A DNA stretch of 64,000 nucleotides from contig VYZB01000382.1 of assembly GCA_013397455.1 (NCBI GenBank), positions 133,391 to 197,390 on the forward strand. The letters run 5' to 3'. Positions 24,901-39,101 of this stretch are shown here, in pieces; the stretch's first letter is position 1, and every line of letters starts with the position of its first letter. Source of the DNA: Crotophaga sulcirostris (Eukaryota; Chordata; Aves; Cuculiformes; Crotophagidae). A program made the translations under genes and the position numbers. The notes under the pieces are model-generated. The model had not been told where the DNA came from. It did not search any database and worked only from the letters and a program-made list of their open reading frames with translations.

Positions 24901-27900
24901 TTTCACTTCTACTATTTACTTATAATTTTTGTTCCAACATCCTACAGTAAGGAGTCCCACAGAATTAATACACGAGGTCATCATTTTTAGCTTCTCTTTT
25001 GCTGACTTCTCTGGAAGATCCCCAGTTCTTGTGTTGTGGGACTTATCCTCCATGCCCTCCCTAAGCTAGGTCGTGCTGGGTTATCTGCACATTTATGCAT
25101 CAACTGTTTGGTTCCCTGGGCAGAGTTCTGTTGTACCACATTAAGCAGTTATGCCTCACAGGCGGTAAATTAGTCACTAAAATAGTTCTCATTTTCCTAA
25201 ACTTTACAAGATATCGAGTTCACACAATCCAAGACTTCTGTTCCTCACATGCCAGAACACGCCTTAGTTTACCACAATTCAAACAAAAATACTATTGTGG
25301 TTGCACCATAATCTGCTCAATGTGCCCAAGGAAACTCCTCTCATATAAAGCTGCAACAGATAGCCTTAGGTTTCTCCTGTACCCATAGTGGTTTGGCGTG
25401 TTTATTTTAAAGAGGAATTGCTCTGCGCATGAAATATCTGGTTTAGTAAAATTCTCCACTTTTCCTGAGGTGCTGCAGTACTACCAGGAAACGGTGCAAG
25501 AGATCCCTCAGAGCAGAGGCAAAATCAAGCTGGAGCCATATCCTCCAGGTCAGAGAAGCAGGGCACCACAGCAATCATTACTTCCTGGGGAATGAGTAAA
25601 GGGAGCTAACAAAATGGAGCACTCCAGCCTACAAGAAGCAGCCTGTGTTAGTATAGTCCTACAATTTAAATACTTTGTTACAGCAAGAGGCTGAGAGTGC
25701 GAAGTGAAGAGCAGACAAGTCAATGACATCCTGAGGAAGACTAGACTATTATCAGACTATTCCGAGTTGTTAGTTTGCCTTTGGGGCAACATTTCTTTTT
25801 TCCTCCATCCTCTTATGCTCCCTGCAATAAAATTCCTTTTTCAGTTGTTTATTTCCATTTCAGAGTGGATTAAATTAAAGTTCTCTCCCTTCACTCTCAT
25901 CTTATTTGATAACTACTTATGCTGTTTCTGCTTCAGTTGTGATACAGCAGATCTTTACTCTCTGAGGGAGAGCGGTCTGACTGATCCTGCCACCTATACC
26001 TGAAGACCTGGAACAGGAAATATTGTAATTATGTGAATAGATTCTTGTACTTGCCTGTTTCTTGTGGCTGAGGAATACAACCCATCACTGTTAAATGTCA
26101 TGCATCTGTCATGCCTGCTCCCTTTTCTTCCCCAGCCCAACCCCTCTGAGAGGACTGTATGTACATTAGACTTTAGAGTGGTTTTTATTCACTGACATTT
26201 TGCAACAAAAGTTTGTTCACATCAGATGTGTAGGGTTTGATCCTGAGCCCCACAAATGCTGCAGTCCCATTACTCTCAAGTCTCACTATGGAGGAGTACA
26301 GGAGAAATAGTCTATTGGCAAACTCATCAACCTGTCAGGGGTCACTGAAAGACTCTTCTGCATGGCATTTAAGCTTCAGAGTAATTAGTATGAAAAGTAC
26401 AACTTGTGTTTTGAAGAAACACTGAAAGCAAATATCCATCCTGCAATTTAATAGCTGGTTATCAAATGGCATGGCATTAACAGAACCAAATACTGTTTTA
26501 TCAGCTGCACAAGAACAAGCTGATAGTCTGGAAGCTAGTATGATAATAACAACACTGCAGTCAGTTATTTCAACTTTGTACTCAAGATTTTAACAGATGT
26601 TTAGAAGAGCCACCATGAAAAAGGGAAACACCATGAATTTGTCTAAACTGAAACTCATGATGTTCCCCTAGATAGTACAGACTATTTGCTATTTCCCCTT
26701 CTTCCCTAACAGGGAACAGACTAATTCTCAAGCAGTTAATGACAGCTGGAAACTTGCCTGATTGATTGTTTCATTAGGCTGCAAAAACCTAATCCATGGA
26801 AACAGGAAGAGTAAAAAACTAAGTCATGTAATTACTGTTGCAAGATAGACATGCAGCTTCTAGCCGGCCTGTAAGAAAACAGCTCTCTAGTGTGCCAGAA
26901 TATTTAGATAAACCTTTAATGTAACCACTGTTACTCCTGTATGAATTCTTACTATCTCAAAGGAAGCAAAACAATGACCTACATAACCAATAACCTTTCT
27001 CACTGCAGTACCTGCCATAATAACTGCACTGGATAAACATGTAAGCCATACGCTATAGGCTTATATGCTATTTTCATGGAATACTCTGAATACATGTAAC
27101 TGCCTGAAATAGTTCAGTGCTAGCATCAGCTCTGGTTTGGTATGTTCTCAACAGTCCTCAAGACAGCAAGGTATTGTAAATGCTATGTTCTGCAGTTCCA
27201 AGAGATTTTGCACTCCTCTCAAAACAGAAATACAGAAAATCTTGGTGATGTTCTCCGTTTAGTCTCCTGTAGCTGTTATTATTACTATGCTTTCCTTTTC
27301 CACTCCTCACAGCATTTGGTCAAGGCAAGAAATTAATTCCTGAAGCTCCTTAAACTGCTATCACTGTCTTGCCTTTCCTCGTATTTTCAAAAGACCAGAA
27401 CATCATGTTAGGTGAGACTCAGTTCTGCCCCATGACCCCCACATCCTCTTGGTTTGGCTTGTCAATTAATCATTTTGATTAATATTTGTTTCCCTCTAGG
27501 TGCAAAGGACTACCACAGCATCCTGCTGTCTGCAGTTATCCCAGCCTCAATTTTACTTGAAACTCTAGCTTTAACTCTTTACCTCCTTCCTCTATGTATA
27601 AGTAATTTAGACCTAATTACAGCTGGAATGAACATGCTATTCTTCATCTGTTTCTGAGGACATTACCTTAAGCTCACATTTCCCCCAAAAATACACAACA
27701 GCAGATGCTAGTGTCAAAGGCTGTTTACCACACCAGACCATAAGGCATTCAGACCTCATGAAGTAATCTCTGTCCTGACCTACACTGGTTGATTAAAGCC
27801 TAGTATCCTTTGTGGAGTAGGATATACCAAGGACAAGATAATCTCTCAGATCAAAGGTTAGATTGCAGTACATTTACATGCACATCTTTGCTGTGACTCA

Positions 27901-30900
27901 TACTTGTATACATAGTTCCACAGAAGCCACAGCCCTCTCTGGCCAAATCCAGACTTGTTTGTGTTATGCGAGTCTGACTGACCACAGATTTAAGACAGCA
28001 GACTATAGATAATGTTATTCCTCAGATCTACACTCCTCTGTTTTGGTGGGCTGTATGTGAAAACAAATATGGAGAAGATCCACTGCACATGGACATTGAT
28101 CATCCAGACCTATCCTAATTCATGATCACCTCTAAAATCAAATGATCTTGACTACTGGTATGAATTGTTGCTCTATCCAGGTTGCCAGGCGAATACTTGG
28201 AGATCAAAGCAAGGGAGCTTGAAGATATAAGGAGTGACAACTTCAAATACCTCCAGAGATTGAGAACAAGACCTCACAATTCTTGATTGTATGCTGCTTA
28301 ACTTTTTTTTTTCTAAAACCCAAGGAGGGAGGAATCCAACTGTGACTTTCTTTTAAGCTGCCTTCATCTCTACAACATGTTCTTTCATGTTTGCAGGGAC
28401 TGCCTTGAAATACTGACAGCTTGGCAGACAAAGTATTTTTTGAAACTATAGTTTGTCCTCTTCAAGGTGACTATTGGGTGTTTTCACATGAAATGGAACC
28501 ATTCAGTTTCTGTAGCAGTGTAGGATGACTCCAAACACTTTTGAGTGTAAGAGTTGATACCACTCTCTTCAAAGTGTTCTGGCAATACATGCTCTGTGTT
28601 ATGATCTCATTTTATCTGCTTCACTTGCTGAAGAGCTTCAATAAGTTATTTTTTAATACTTTTGAAAAACAGCTTGCAATCCAAAAAAATTGTAGTGCAA
28701 TAGCTTCCTGTTATAGAACCTGAAGCTCCTTTTCAGTTGGAAGTCCAGATGTTTTCCAATATTACTTTTAAAAAAATAAAAATATGTAGTTGTTGTATAA
28801 CCACAAAAAGCCTTCCCAATTTGTAAATTAAGAAGCAGCAGTAAGGTAATGAAACAGTAAAACATTTCATCTCTGAACTCTGTGGCGCAACACTAAATAC
28901 TTCTGCAATTATAGCAAGCTCATTTGACAACTCCCTAGTTAAACAGAACTCTACTATTTTTCCTTCTACCCATTGTCTGTTCTGTTTGTTTATAAAATCT
29001 CTTCCTAGTAGAAGTCTAGGATGAGTCAAAAGCTTCCTTGCCCCCTCCACCAGGGTTAGGAATGAGGAACAACTTCTGGCTGCTAAGACAAAACCTTGAC
29101 AGCGCTAAGTCCTGCAGTAAAATTCTCCTGTTTCAGTGCAGTGAGGAAGAGAAAGAAATCCCCTTGCTCCATTACTTGTCCAATTTCTTCTCTCATTCAT
29201 GAACCAGTTTTGTCCAATTTGAAAGACAGAAGTAGAGACAGACTCTTTTCTAGCAGTTTGGATTATAGCCTAGCACTAGAAGTAACGAGTTAGTGTCTGT
29301 TTCTTACCTACCACTGTTTTTACCATGAAGGACTGAAGATTAATCTTCAGTGATCTGTTGTACATTCTTAGAACCTAAAATTTGATGTTTTGTTACTATA
29401 ACAAGAGACATGCTGGGAAACAAACCCCTGGAGGTACCAGGTGGTTGGAGTCGCACTGGATGAGGGAGACCAAACTGTGATTCAGCAACATGCTATTTGG
29501 GAGATTTTGTTTTGGAAAAAACCCAACTGCCCTCAAACATGCAGATTACCAGAACTGAGAAGCATATTTTTCTCTTCCTTGGTTTTCTCTGTACAACTAC
29601 TTCCTCCTCTTCTGCCCTTGCCCTCTCACCGCTATGGCTTAGCAGCACTGAGAAAATCTCACCCTCAGGCCAAAACTCTTCCTCAGTGTGACAAGGAAAG
29701 GAATGGGGTGTACAAGGATGGCAAGAGTAGAACAACAGCTTATAGGGAAAGGGCTAAAACTGTCCAGATTGGGAGCCTGGGAGGTGTCAGGCCTTGATGC
29801 TTAAGGAGCAAGCAGGGCTGCATGCAGAAGCCAGCATCAACTGGCTCTCCTGTTCCCTGCTGGTGGTACTGAGCGAGTCAGGCTAACCATTGCAGGTACC
29901 TGAGACTACTGGAAACATTTGGATTTTACACATATTTTGACTCATCCTCTTACATTCCAGTTAAATGCACTCACTAGGATAGTCTACCAAATTGAGACAT
30001 ATGTGTTTACTGCCAGACTACAGTTCTCAGCAAGCCTGACTTCCAACTTTACAGCCTTATAATTTTGAACTCTACGACTTAATGCAAGTGGATTTTTTAG
30101 CTCTTCCAAATAAAGTGTTTTGGGGATTGACCTGTGGCACTCCAAAACACTGGAAACAACCAATGAGACCATTTCTGAAAAAAACCCCATAGGAACAAAG
30201 TTCAAAGCAAGCATATAAGCATGCCTACTCCACCTCTGTTTTTTATAGTTATTGCCTCCTGCCTCTGAGGACACATGCCCCAAAAAGCATTTGCAGAAGG
30301 AAATTATCTTATAAGGCTCGGAGTATTGTTCCTCTCAAAAAATCTTGAACTGAAAGTTTACTCCAAATCAATTAACACCAAGGGTTATAAAGAAGAGATG
30401 AGTTTGTTTTTCTGATCTGCTTGACAGACTTCAGGTAGTCTGATGTTGGCTTGGCTTTCACACTGTATGCCTAAGCGAAGGGTGCTTTCTGTGATTTGCT
30501 TTCTTCTATCTTGTTCTCAAAAAGATAATGCATAAAAAGACAAAATCAGAATCTCAACTTAAGTCAACAATGCTTTTCAGTGTTTTAAGTAAAACAGTGT
30601 AAATCTCTGCTCCACAAAGCATCTCACCATAAGTAACATATATAAAACAGAATTAGGCCCCTTGACTAAGTAAAGAATGTCTTATTTTATTAAGAGTATA
30701 TGGTGCAAAGATCTCAAAACCCCACTTTCCTGCCTTCCAGTTAAGAAAATATCCTTCACAATTTTGAAAGTGTTTTGAACCTAAACTAGTTCCCATAAGA
30801 CCAAGCGGAAAAATTCCCATTAACTTACACAAATATTTTATCAGTCATCTTAAATACAAACAAGCAAGGATGCAGGAGTCACCCATCTATCTGTTGCAAG

Positions 30901-33900
30901 TTTCCACATACATTACTACACACTAAGAAACCACCCTACTCACCCTCTTTTTTCTTTAGATCTTACTATTGCAAGATTATTTCCACATGTATTGGTTAGA
31001 ATACTTATGCTAGACCCCAAGTTTACAGCTTCATATTTATGCCAAGGATCAGAAAAGCAGAAACCCCCTATGATTTTTTTTTGTTTGTTTTATCATGGGC
31101 ATTTCTTGAAGACAGAAGCAATTTGCAAAAAAAAAGCTACTTGCCAAGTTAGCATATGATTAATCTATACTTACATCAATTAAAAAAAGCATTAGAGAAT
31201 TTGTTGCCTCTCAGGATTGCCATGGTTACAGAACAGTGCCTTCAGAAGATAAAAGCTGTGGCATTACCTGCACAGACTCCTCTCAATCAGAAGATTTCCC
31301 TTCAAACAAACCATTTCTGAATCAGTAAGCAGATGAGTGATTGCTGGGCATCCTCTGCTGTGCTGGCCCTCAAGAGAAATTATGAGAAAGAGAAGAGCCT
31401 CTTCCTTTCCTCCTAGTCAGCAGAAAGAACTCAGGACAGTATTAGGAAAGACAGCCAACCGCTGTGTTTGCAAGTTGAACTCAGCGCAAGGTTGATGGAA
31501 GTGGGGGTGAGGTGTGCCTGCTTGTCCCAATTGGCTAGAAGCTGCCACAGTCTCACTGTATCCCTCTTCAGTACAGCAACAAAATGCATCATAAAATATA
31601 CCTCTCCATTCACCAAGAAAACTCCTCCCATGTCCTGCACATTCGCTCTCTGCGCTGGGGTGATAAGTACTGAACCTTAAGTTTCTTAGGAGAGAAGGAG
31701 CTGAATGATACATAAGGAACAAAGTCAGCTAGCAGGTGAAGAAGTGCACAGCGATTAAGCTAATTGCTTAATATTAAACCAACAGATTAAGTGTACTAGA
31801 ATAAAGATGAAAGAACAAAGATCAGCGTAAAAATTCTTTACGCGAACCATGCATTTATTTGCTTTGTTTCATTAGTTTTTCTGTCAATCAATCTGTTTCA
31901 CTGCAACAAAATCCTTGGAAAGACAATAGCTCCTACCTTAGAAGGTCTTTGGGCTAAGAAAAAAGAACGGTTTTCTATATTAGACATTAAAACACTTTCA
32001 CAGAACAAGTATTCTGTACTTGCTGTATTTTGTTTGATTGTACCTTGGAGAGTTCTGAGGAACACAGAAGCGGAGTATTTGAAGAATAAGCACATCTAAA
32101 AAATCCTGCATTTTACAGCTTCAGTGACATGGATGCTAATAAATTAATTAAATTTGAAGTTGGCTCCAGAATCTAGTTAGTTCTTTCAGAACTGCTTTCA
32201 AATCAGTATCTTTCCCTGCATGAACTTTCCTGGAACTCAGCCTTGGGCTCACAACTATCATAGAGATTAGCTGCTTCCACAGACTCAGCACTATCCAACC
32301 AAAGTGACCACATGCGACTTGAATAGGCACAGAGACAACATTCTGTTGTATTTGTGTTAGTGCCTCCCTTAAGGTTCTAAGTGTGCTTCCTCTAACATCT
32401 GCCAGATCTTTTGGCTTGGATCCAGAAGACTGTAATAGCAGTGCCAGTAACACTTATTGGTGATTCACCCCTTTCCTCCCCCAAAGACCCATTATCACTG
32501 GTATTAAATATTTACACAGTAGTGACTACAAGCCCCAGGATTAGCATTCTGCTTCACTGTCCTTGAGATAGTTTCTTGGTAGAGAGTTCACAGTACTTTG
32601 GATGAAGAAAATGAGTATAACAAACAAAAGAAGAAAGAACAAGTCCCAGTTAGTCATACAATAACACTTGCACCTCATCCTGCTGGAACCTCCTGACCAC
32701 CACACCAAAGGATGAGGTTTTTCAAGAAGCACTGAACAGTTATGTTAGTTCACTGCGCCATGAAGAGCTTGCTGAGGAGTTTGTGTCTCAGGACTATGCA
32801 AATGTTTCAAAGAAAAGCATGTATCATGGACATGGAGTCACAGAGTGTGCTGCTGAGATTCTCTTACAATCATGTCATTCTTACTTTGCAGAAAGAGACT
32901 AATACCCACTGCCTGTTTGTTTTCCCCTAAAAACCCAGGACACATCAATGCCACTATCATCAACCATAACAGCCTAGGAAGTGGGAAACTGGGATTTAGT
33001 CTGTTCCTCAGCATAAGGAAATTTGGTCCTATTCCTCTAGTTCCTGCATAGATCAGGCTCAGGCTATGGGACACTTGGAAAGGCACTACTCCAACCTGTC
33101 CTGATAAAGTGGTACCCAGTGCACAACAATGAAGGTGCACAACAGTGAAGATGAGGGTCACTAGGGAAAAAAAGCATAGCTAAGGAAAAGCTTGAGGCTG
33201 TGGCATGAGTGGGTATGGCACTCTAGCACTGAGCCAAGTTCACAGTCTGGCATACATTCTTACCAAACAGGCACAAGAAAGACTGTTATTGGTGTGATCT
33301 TTTGCGGAGTGACACAGTCCTACTCCCTTCAGCCATCTGAGAGTAGCCACCCCCCCATAACTTGGTGTGAGCAAGCCTTTGAAAGTCGCTGGAGGGAAGC
33401 AGGCATTCAGCTACATGTCCACAGCTACCTCTTTTTGTCAAGTCTGGTCCCAGTTCCGGCATTAGGGCATGCAATAAGTATATCTTCTCAGGGAGCTGCT
33501 CAGAGGAGATTCCTCGTAGAGATCATTTCACCCACCTTAGCCCAGACTAAGCACTATGTTTACTAAAAAAGTAGCAGACACCTAGAGAGTTACCTAATGT
33601 GCTTAGGGCTATCAGTTTCACACAGCAGAGTTTAAAATGAAAGCCAACTGGGCTTTTATAAGGTCAGTTTTGAATGCTCCAATTCCATCTAAATCCTCTG
33701 TTGAGCTAAAACTAATATGCCAAATAAGCCCCCATATTTCTGTTAATCTGCGGTCATTAACTGATCATTGTTCCAGTCTGCTGCTGAATTGACAGGAGAT
33801 TAGAGTGGAGAGGCTCTAAACTGGTTCAGAGGCAAAATGCAGTGTTAGGCACATCAGCCCAGTGGCCACAGAGCTGCATGCAGTGAAGGGCACAGCCCAG

Positions 33901-34163
33901 AACCAGACCCCAAGACTTCACCTTTCATACTGGGTTCAGGGCTTATACTAGCTCACTGCACCAGTGTGGGAGTCTCAGCACTAAGCTCCTGAAGTCAGTG
34001 TGGAAGCAGCTGCAGACAGGAAAAAAGACTATACTAAAATAACTGAGTTTTCCTATAAGCTCACATACATTAACAAGACAAGATATTGAAAAAGGTGAGC
34101 AGGGTAAGTATCAAAGGCCCCATTGGTCAAGTTAAACTGACTTTAGATACATCCTGGAAGGAT

Positions 34164-34518
34164 TAGCTTGGAGAAGGGGAGGCTGAGGGGAGACCTCATT
34201 GCTGTCTATACCTGCCTGAAAGGAGGTTGTGGCAAAGGGAGTGTTGGTCTCTTCTCCCAAGTGACAGGTGATAGGACATGGTCATAAGTTGCGCCAGGGC
34301 AAGTTTAGGCTGGATATTAGGAAAAAAAATCTTCACTGAAAGGGTGGTCAGGCACTGGAACAGGCTGACCAGGGAGGTCGTTGAATCACCACCCCTAGAG
34401 GTGTTTAAAAGACGGGTGATGAGTTTCTGGGGGACATGGTTTAGCAGAGGACAGGTACGGTTGGACTAGATGATCTCAAAGATCTTTTCCAACTGAACGA
34501 TTCTATGATTTTATGACA
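34164..34518 (+). mobile_element. CR1 LINE 3' fragment
   Basis: Plus-strand CR1: GCTTGGAGAAGGGGAGGCTG, then CTGCCTGAAAGGAGGTTGTG, ORF2 end (KIFTERVVRHWNRLTREVV, then ESPPLEVFKRRV) and the 3' part GTTGGACTAGATGATCTCAA ending in GATTCTATGATTTTATGA. It is 5'-truncated, with a standard GATTCTAT-type tail. Confidence 0.9.
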
Positions 34519-36949
34519 CAGGCCATAGCTGAAAACAATAAGCAAATAGTCAATGTGATGATTAATCTCTGATCTCAAGTGACAGACTTGATGGTGATGA
34601 TATCTGCTGTATTAGAATGGCCTCTCTGTATAACTACATAAGAGCTTAATCCAGAAACTACAACTTTGACAAAATATTGAAAGAAACTCATTCAAATAAT
34701 GAAAAAAAGCTTCATGCACTTCAATTCTCACCCAAGTATATATGCAGTACAACCATATATCCTTATTTTCCACAGAGAAATGCCATATATATCTAACTTT
34801 ATGTTGAACCAGAACAAGGAGTACAATTTATGATGTGGGTTAATTATTAGAAGGCTTTATGTTAGCACAGTACCAGAAAAAAAAACCCCAAATCTCTCTC
34901 TATATATAAAAAGTAATTCTACATTCAGAAAGAGAAACTCTAGGAGGTAAGTAAAAACCCAAACCTGATTTCAGTATATAATATTTCTATTTTTACCTCT
35001 CCTTTAACTTGTTTTCCTTCTTAAGAACTATAAGTATGCACAAATGCTTACTTGAATTTGTCAATAAGCACAAACTATATTATTTCCTAATGCAACATTT
35101 ATGTAGCAGATATTTCTGTTCTTTTCTATCAGTATTTGCATTGATCATTGCTTTATTCTACTTCTTACTAAGATTATATGCACTTAAACCAGATTCTAGT
35201 CTTGCACAAGAACTTCCTGTTCTAACATTCATCTCTGATCCTACTAAGTACATGCTGACATGAGAGGTAGCATTACTGAACTAGATTATGCTAATAAATA
35301 TGCTCCGTTATTCATAATGTGATGAACTAGGATTTTGTGGAATAAAAAATTACATGTCTGGGATTTTATAGTAAATGCTGAGTTTTACTGAAGAATAAAT
35401 TATTGTTAATCTGTTGCAAAGGATGGAACTTCTGGGGTTCTTATTGCTAATGCAAATAACCCCAGTGTAAGTTATTCAGCAATCATAGCAACTAGAAAGT
35501 TATCCAAAGGAAAAGACTCTTCCCAGATTCTGTGCAAGTGCTGTATATAGGTCAAGAAGCATAAACATTTCATAGTTTTAAGGTGTGTTATAAATAAATT
35601 TTTAGAAGAGTTTACCATGGCTTAGCGATGTTTCTTTTTTTTTCTCTAGAAGCCGCCTCCTGAGTAGATTGGATAGATTAACAGGTATGAAGGTGTACAA
35701 ACAAATGGAAGAAAGTCCTGGAATCTGAGGTGAGCCAAGACAGTGATAGTAGATACGTTTAAAAAAAAAAATGCACACCCCATATATTAAACCCTCACCT
35801 GAAATACAAGGTAAAAAAATATGGAGACACCTATGTGATTGTAAGGAGTCAGCTTGTAAGGAGTCTGGTCATGTAAGCTTCAAACAGTTCACAGCCTGCT
35901 GTATTTATACACAGTTGAAAAGGGCACAAAACAACCACCCATCTCCCCCTGCACTCATACACTCTTCTCCTAACAGTATGCCCCAGTTCAACATCCCAGC
36001 TTGTAAGGAACTACATAAATATATGGGTGTAAAAAAAAGCACCTATGTTATTAGATATAAACTTCTACTTACAATATTCTTAATTCAGGCTGAAAATTAT
36101 TCTCTTACACATTCTTCTAACAAGTCTTCAGTGTTTCCTCTTCAGTCCTGCCAGCCCTCTTTTATACTATTTGTCCTAGGAGTGTTACTCCATCCTTAAT
36201 TCAGATAAACTGACTAATTAAGCAAAGCAGTTTAGCTACATTCCCTCTGTTGAAGTGTTCCTGGAAGGGGAGGAACTCTTAATTGCACTCTGAGAGGAAG
36301 CTTCACACTTATTGACTGTAGGGAAAAATGAACCAATGCCTTTAAGCATTTGTCTAGATTCTTGAAAAAAAAAATTGAAAATAGGACATGAATTATATTA
36401 AATTGAAAGCAAAACCAGCAGAAAAAAATGCTGTTTATTGAGTATTTTCAGAAATTCTCTGATTTTAAACAAAGGAAAATTAGGTAAAAATGAACATTAA
36501 AAAAATGGTTGATGATTTCTGGAAAAACATGGTAAGCTAATCCTGAATTCTTTCAAAGTGCTTACCTCTGATATTTAAGCATTAGTTTGTGGTAGGGATT
36601 TAGCTACTCTGAGATATAAATTTAGACCTTTAAACTCATACAACCTAGAGAAAATCCTAAATTAGATTTTCAAAAAAAATAGTTATAGCTCTGAGATCTT
36701 TTCAATAATTCGTTAGTTTAATTTCTTAGTATTCTGAGAGATTTCTATATGAGAAAGTGCTGGACTTAAGATGTGGTTACAGGAGAAAGACAAATAGCAC
36801 TCTGGGCTGAAAGTCAATAGAAGTGATAATGGATGATGACTTGGCATTTGCAATGCTGCCTCTACAGTACCCTGTCAAACTCCGGGTCCCATGGGACAAG
36901 AGATATGCAGGTGGGTGGGAACTCATCTGAGTGCTATGAAGCTGCCTGG
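34519..36949. other. Intergenic DNA without recognised features
   Basis: AT-rich sequence. The open frame at 35771-36199 (142 aa) shows no family or domain I recognise and no coding-like flanks. Confidence 0.45.
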
Positions 36950-37240
36950 GAGATTGGAGCATCTGACACAGAAGCAGAGACTGAGGGAGCTCCAGGCTTC
37001 TTCAGTCTGGAGAAGAGGAGGCTTAGGGGTGAATTTAATTGCAGACTTCTACTTCCTGAGGTAGGGGGAGGTCAAGAAAGGACATAGGTAGACTCTTATT
37101 AGAGGCAATGATCATGAGGTGCAGAAGGGGAAATTCTGGTTGTATATATGAAAAGACAATGTTCAGAATGGTTGATGAAGCATGGGACGAGGAACTTGGA
37201 GAAGCACTGGCTTCTGAGAAACCTGATTTAACATTGAAGT
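36950..37240 (+). mobile_element. Degraded CR1 LINE fragment
   Basis: The clear core is GAGACTGAGGGAGCTCCAGG, then TTCTTCAGTCTGGAGAAGAGG (about 36978-37030), the CR1 ORF2 '[16 protein letters not shown]' region. Weaker CR1-like phrases continue on the right. It is old, with small deletions, and the outer ends are uncertain. Confidence 0.6.
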
Positions 37241-38667
37241 TAACCACACATTGTTTGTTCAGGAAGGTGGCCTAGGTGAAGTCCAGAAGTTCCTTCCTTC
37301 CAAAATTATTTCATGATTGTACAACAAAAAATTTTAATAGATATAGCTTTTCACAACATCAGTTATACAAATTCATCTAATGAAATAAATGACACTACCA
37401 AAAGCACTTTATAATTGGCATACTTCAATGTAGTGTAGGGCTTTCACTGAATATAAAGATCATGAAAGAAATCAAATTAATAAAACCATTGAAGACAAAT
37501 CCTAAATCTTTCTGATTAAGTCTAGAAATGAAATCAAGGCTTGAGGAAAACACGTTAACAGCCACAGAATATTTCAGGCTATTCGTCGTTCTCCGCTGGA
37601 CTCTGAATGGCTGGGCCTTTAACTAATACAGATGAAAACCTCATTTAATAGGCACTTCTAAAATCTTGAAGAAATGGGTAATTGGTTTTGGTTTTTTTAG
37701 TTTACTTCTGTCATACATTATATACCTAAAACAAGTGGTCTGCCAGTCATATTTTCTTTACATCTTGAAGTTTGCCAAAGCCAAGTGAAAACTTGAGAAC
37801 TCTTTCTTAGCAGCTTCATAACCATGGGTAATTTTGTAGTTTGAGGAGTTAGTTCCAGGAAAAAAAAACTAAACAGTTCACAAAATCTTCCTTGATGGAA
37901 GGGATTCTTTCATAGGTTTAAACCAGAAACCTCCTTAAAATGTAGAAGCTAAAGGATCAGGATGTAAGCTGTTACTTAAATTGTTTTGTAGATCATTTAC
38001 TTATCTAAAAGAAAGAAGTATCGTACATCCGGTAAACCTCAAAAATATAATTTCTTGTCAACAGACTTCAGTTTGATTAGGTTTATACATAAGAGAACTG
38101 AAGATAAGAGTTAACAGCTCATATAGATTTTACTGTGTTTGATATCTCTCTGCCAAATTATAAATGTAACGTGGATTCCATGACCTTCAGTAATGTTTTA
38201 TTTCTGCTTCATTTTGTAGCCTGGCTGCACTGCAGATAAAGCCAGTTTTTGGTACAGTTTGGTAACACGGACAGTGATAAGAGCTTAGAAATGATCTGAA
38301 TGTTGTATTTGGATAATAATTCTGAATTGTATTTAAATTAGAGATTGTTTTGACTAAATAGCTGATGAGCTGGAGCATTTCACAGAAAGAAAGTCAAGAT
38401 CTGTTCCCACCCTAACATTAACCTGTTTCTGGTTTATGCTCTTGTGATTATATAGCTTACTTAACTAGATGAGAGTTATTTGTTATTACATCTTCTTTCT
38501 TGCTATTTGTGATTTTAGTCTTCTCTCTTTCAAGCCTAGCTACATTTAGCACTACATTCATATCCTCTTCTCCTTCTTTCCCACCAACATATCACATGTG
38601 CTCAGGAAGAGCCCTAACCCACTGAAGTCTTGACCTTTCTTACCAGGTCACCCAGCTGACCCTAACC
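37241..38667. other. Intergenic DNA without recognised features
   Basis: AT-rich. No coding or repeat homology was recognised. Confidence 0.45.
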
Positions 38668-38720
38668 CTGATGATCTTAAGGGTCTTTTCCAACCTAAAT
38701 GATTCTATTATTGTATGACA
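38668..38720 (+). mobile_element. CR1 3' terminus, short
   Basis: CCTGATGATCTTAAGGGTC, then TTTTCCAACCTAAATGATTC and TATTATTGTATGAC, is the last 50 bases or so of a CR1, strongly 5'-truncated. Confidence 0.8.
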
Positions 38721-39101
38721 AACAAGAAACTGGGGTGGTGTCCCTCTTGGGCACCCAATGCCCTTTGCTCATGATGAGACTCTCAGCTCTACAAACTTTC
38801 TTGCTTTGTTCTTAATTACCTGCCTCTCCTTTTCTTCTTCTTTAGCCTTCTGGGAGTCTTGTTGTGCCCACAGGCATCTTGCTCTCCTTCAGAGGTTCAG
38901 TCCCTCCTGTTGCCATCCCCAATCTGTGATAATATGCAAATACTCATTTCTACTCTGTGCTGTATAGTAGTCGAGGCCCCTGGTGTCTTGCCTACATCCT
39001 AGCACTATGCTTTTCAGCCAGCAGGTAAAGACATGGAATATTTTGATTTTGTGTATAACAAAGTAGAATTAAGAGGAGGCTCTTAACCTCTGATAGATAT
39101 G

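Larger units (their letters stand above)
14274..34163. other. About 20 kb with no recognised coding exon or CR1
   Basis: This stretch is upstream of the SLC2A9 short-isoform start exon. It holds many small open frames on both strands but none with a recognisable domain, typical codon use or splice-flanked homology. Minor items are a TTTG/TTTTG run at 14345-14371, a hairpin at 15122-15152, a 30-base palindrome at 18945-18974 and a TATATAAAAGG at 23498. A 5'UTR exon of SLC2A9 may hide here but cannot be picked out by eye. The absence of obvious CR1 over this length contrasts with both flanks. Confidence 0.5.

Noticed and set aside
35771..36199. 142-codon plus-strand ORF
   Set aside because: No recognisable domain, AT-rich composition like its surroundings and no splice or promoter support.
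38655..38670. CCCTAACCCT, telomere-like units
   Set aside because: Only about two units, beside a CR1 end; not an interstitial telomere.
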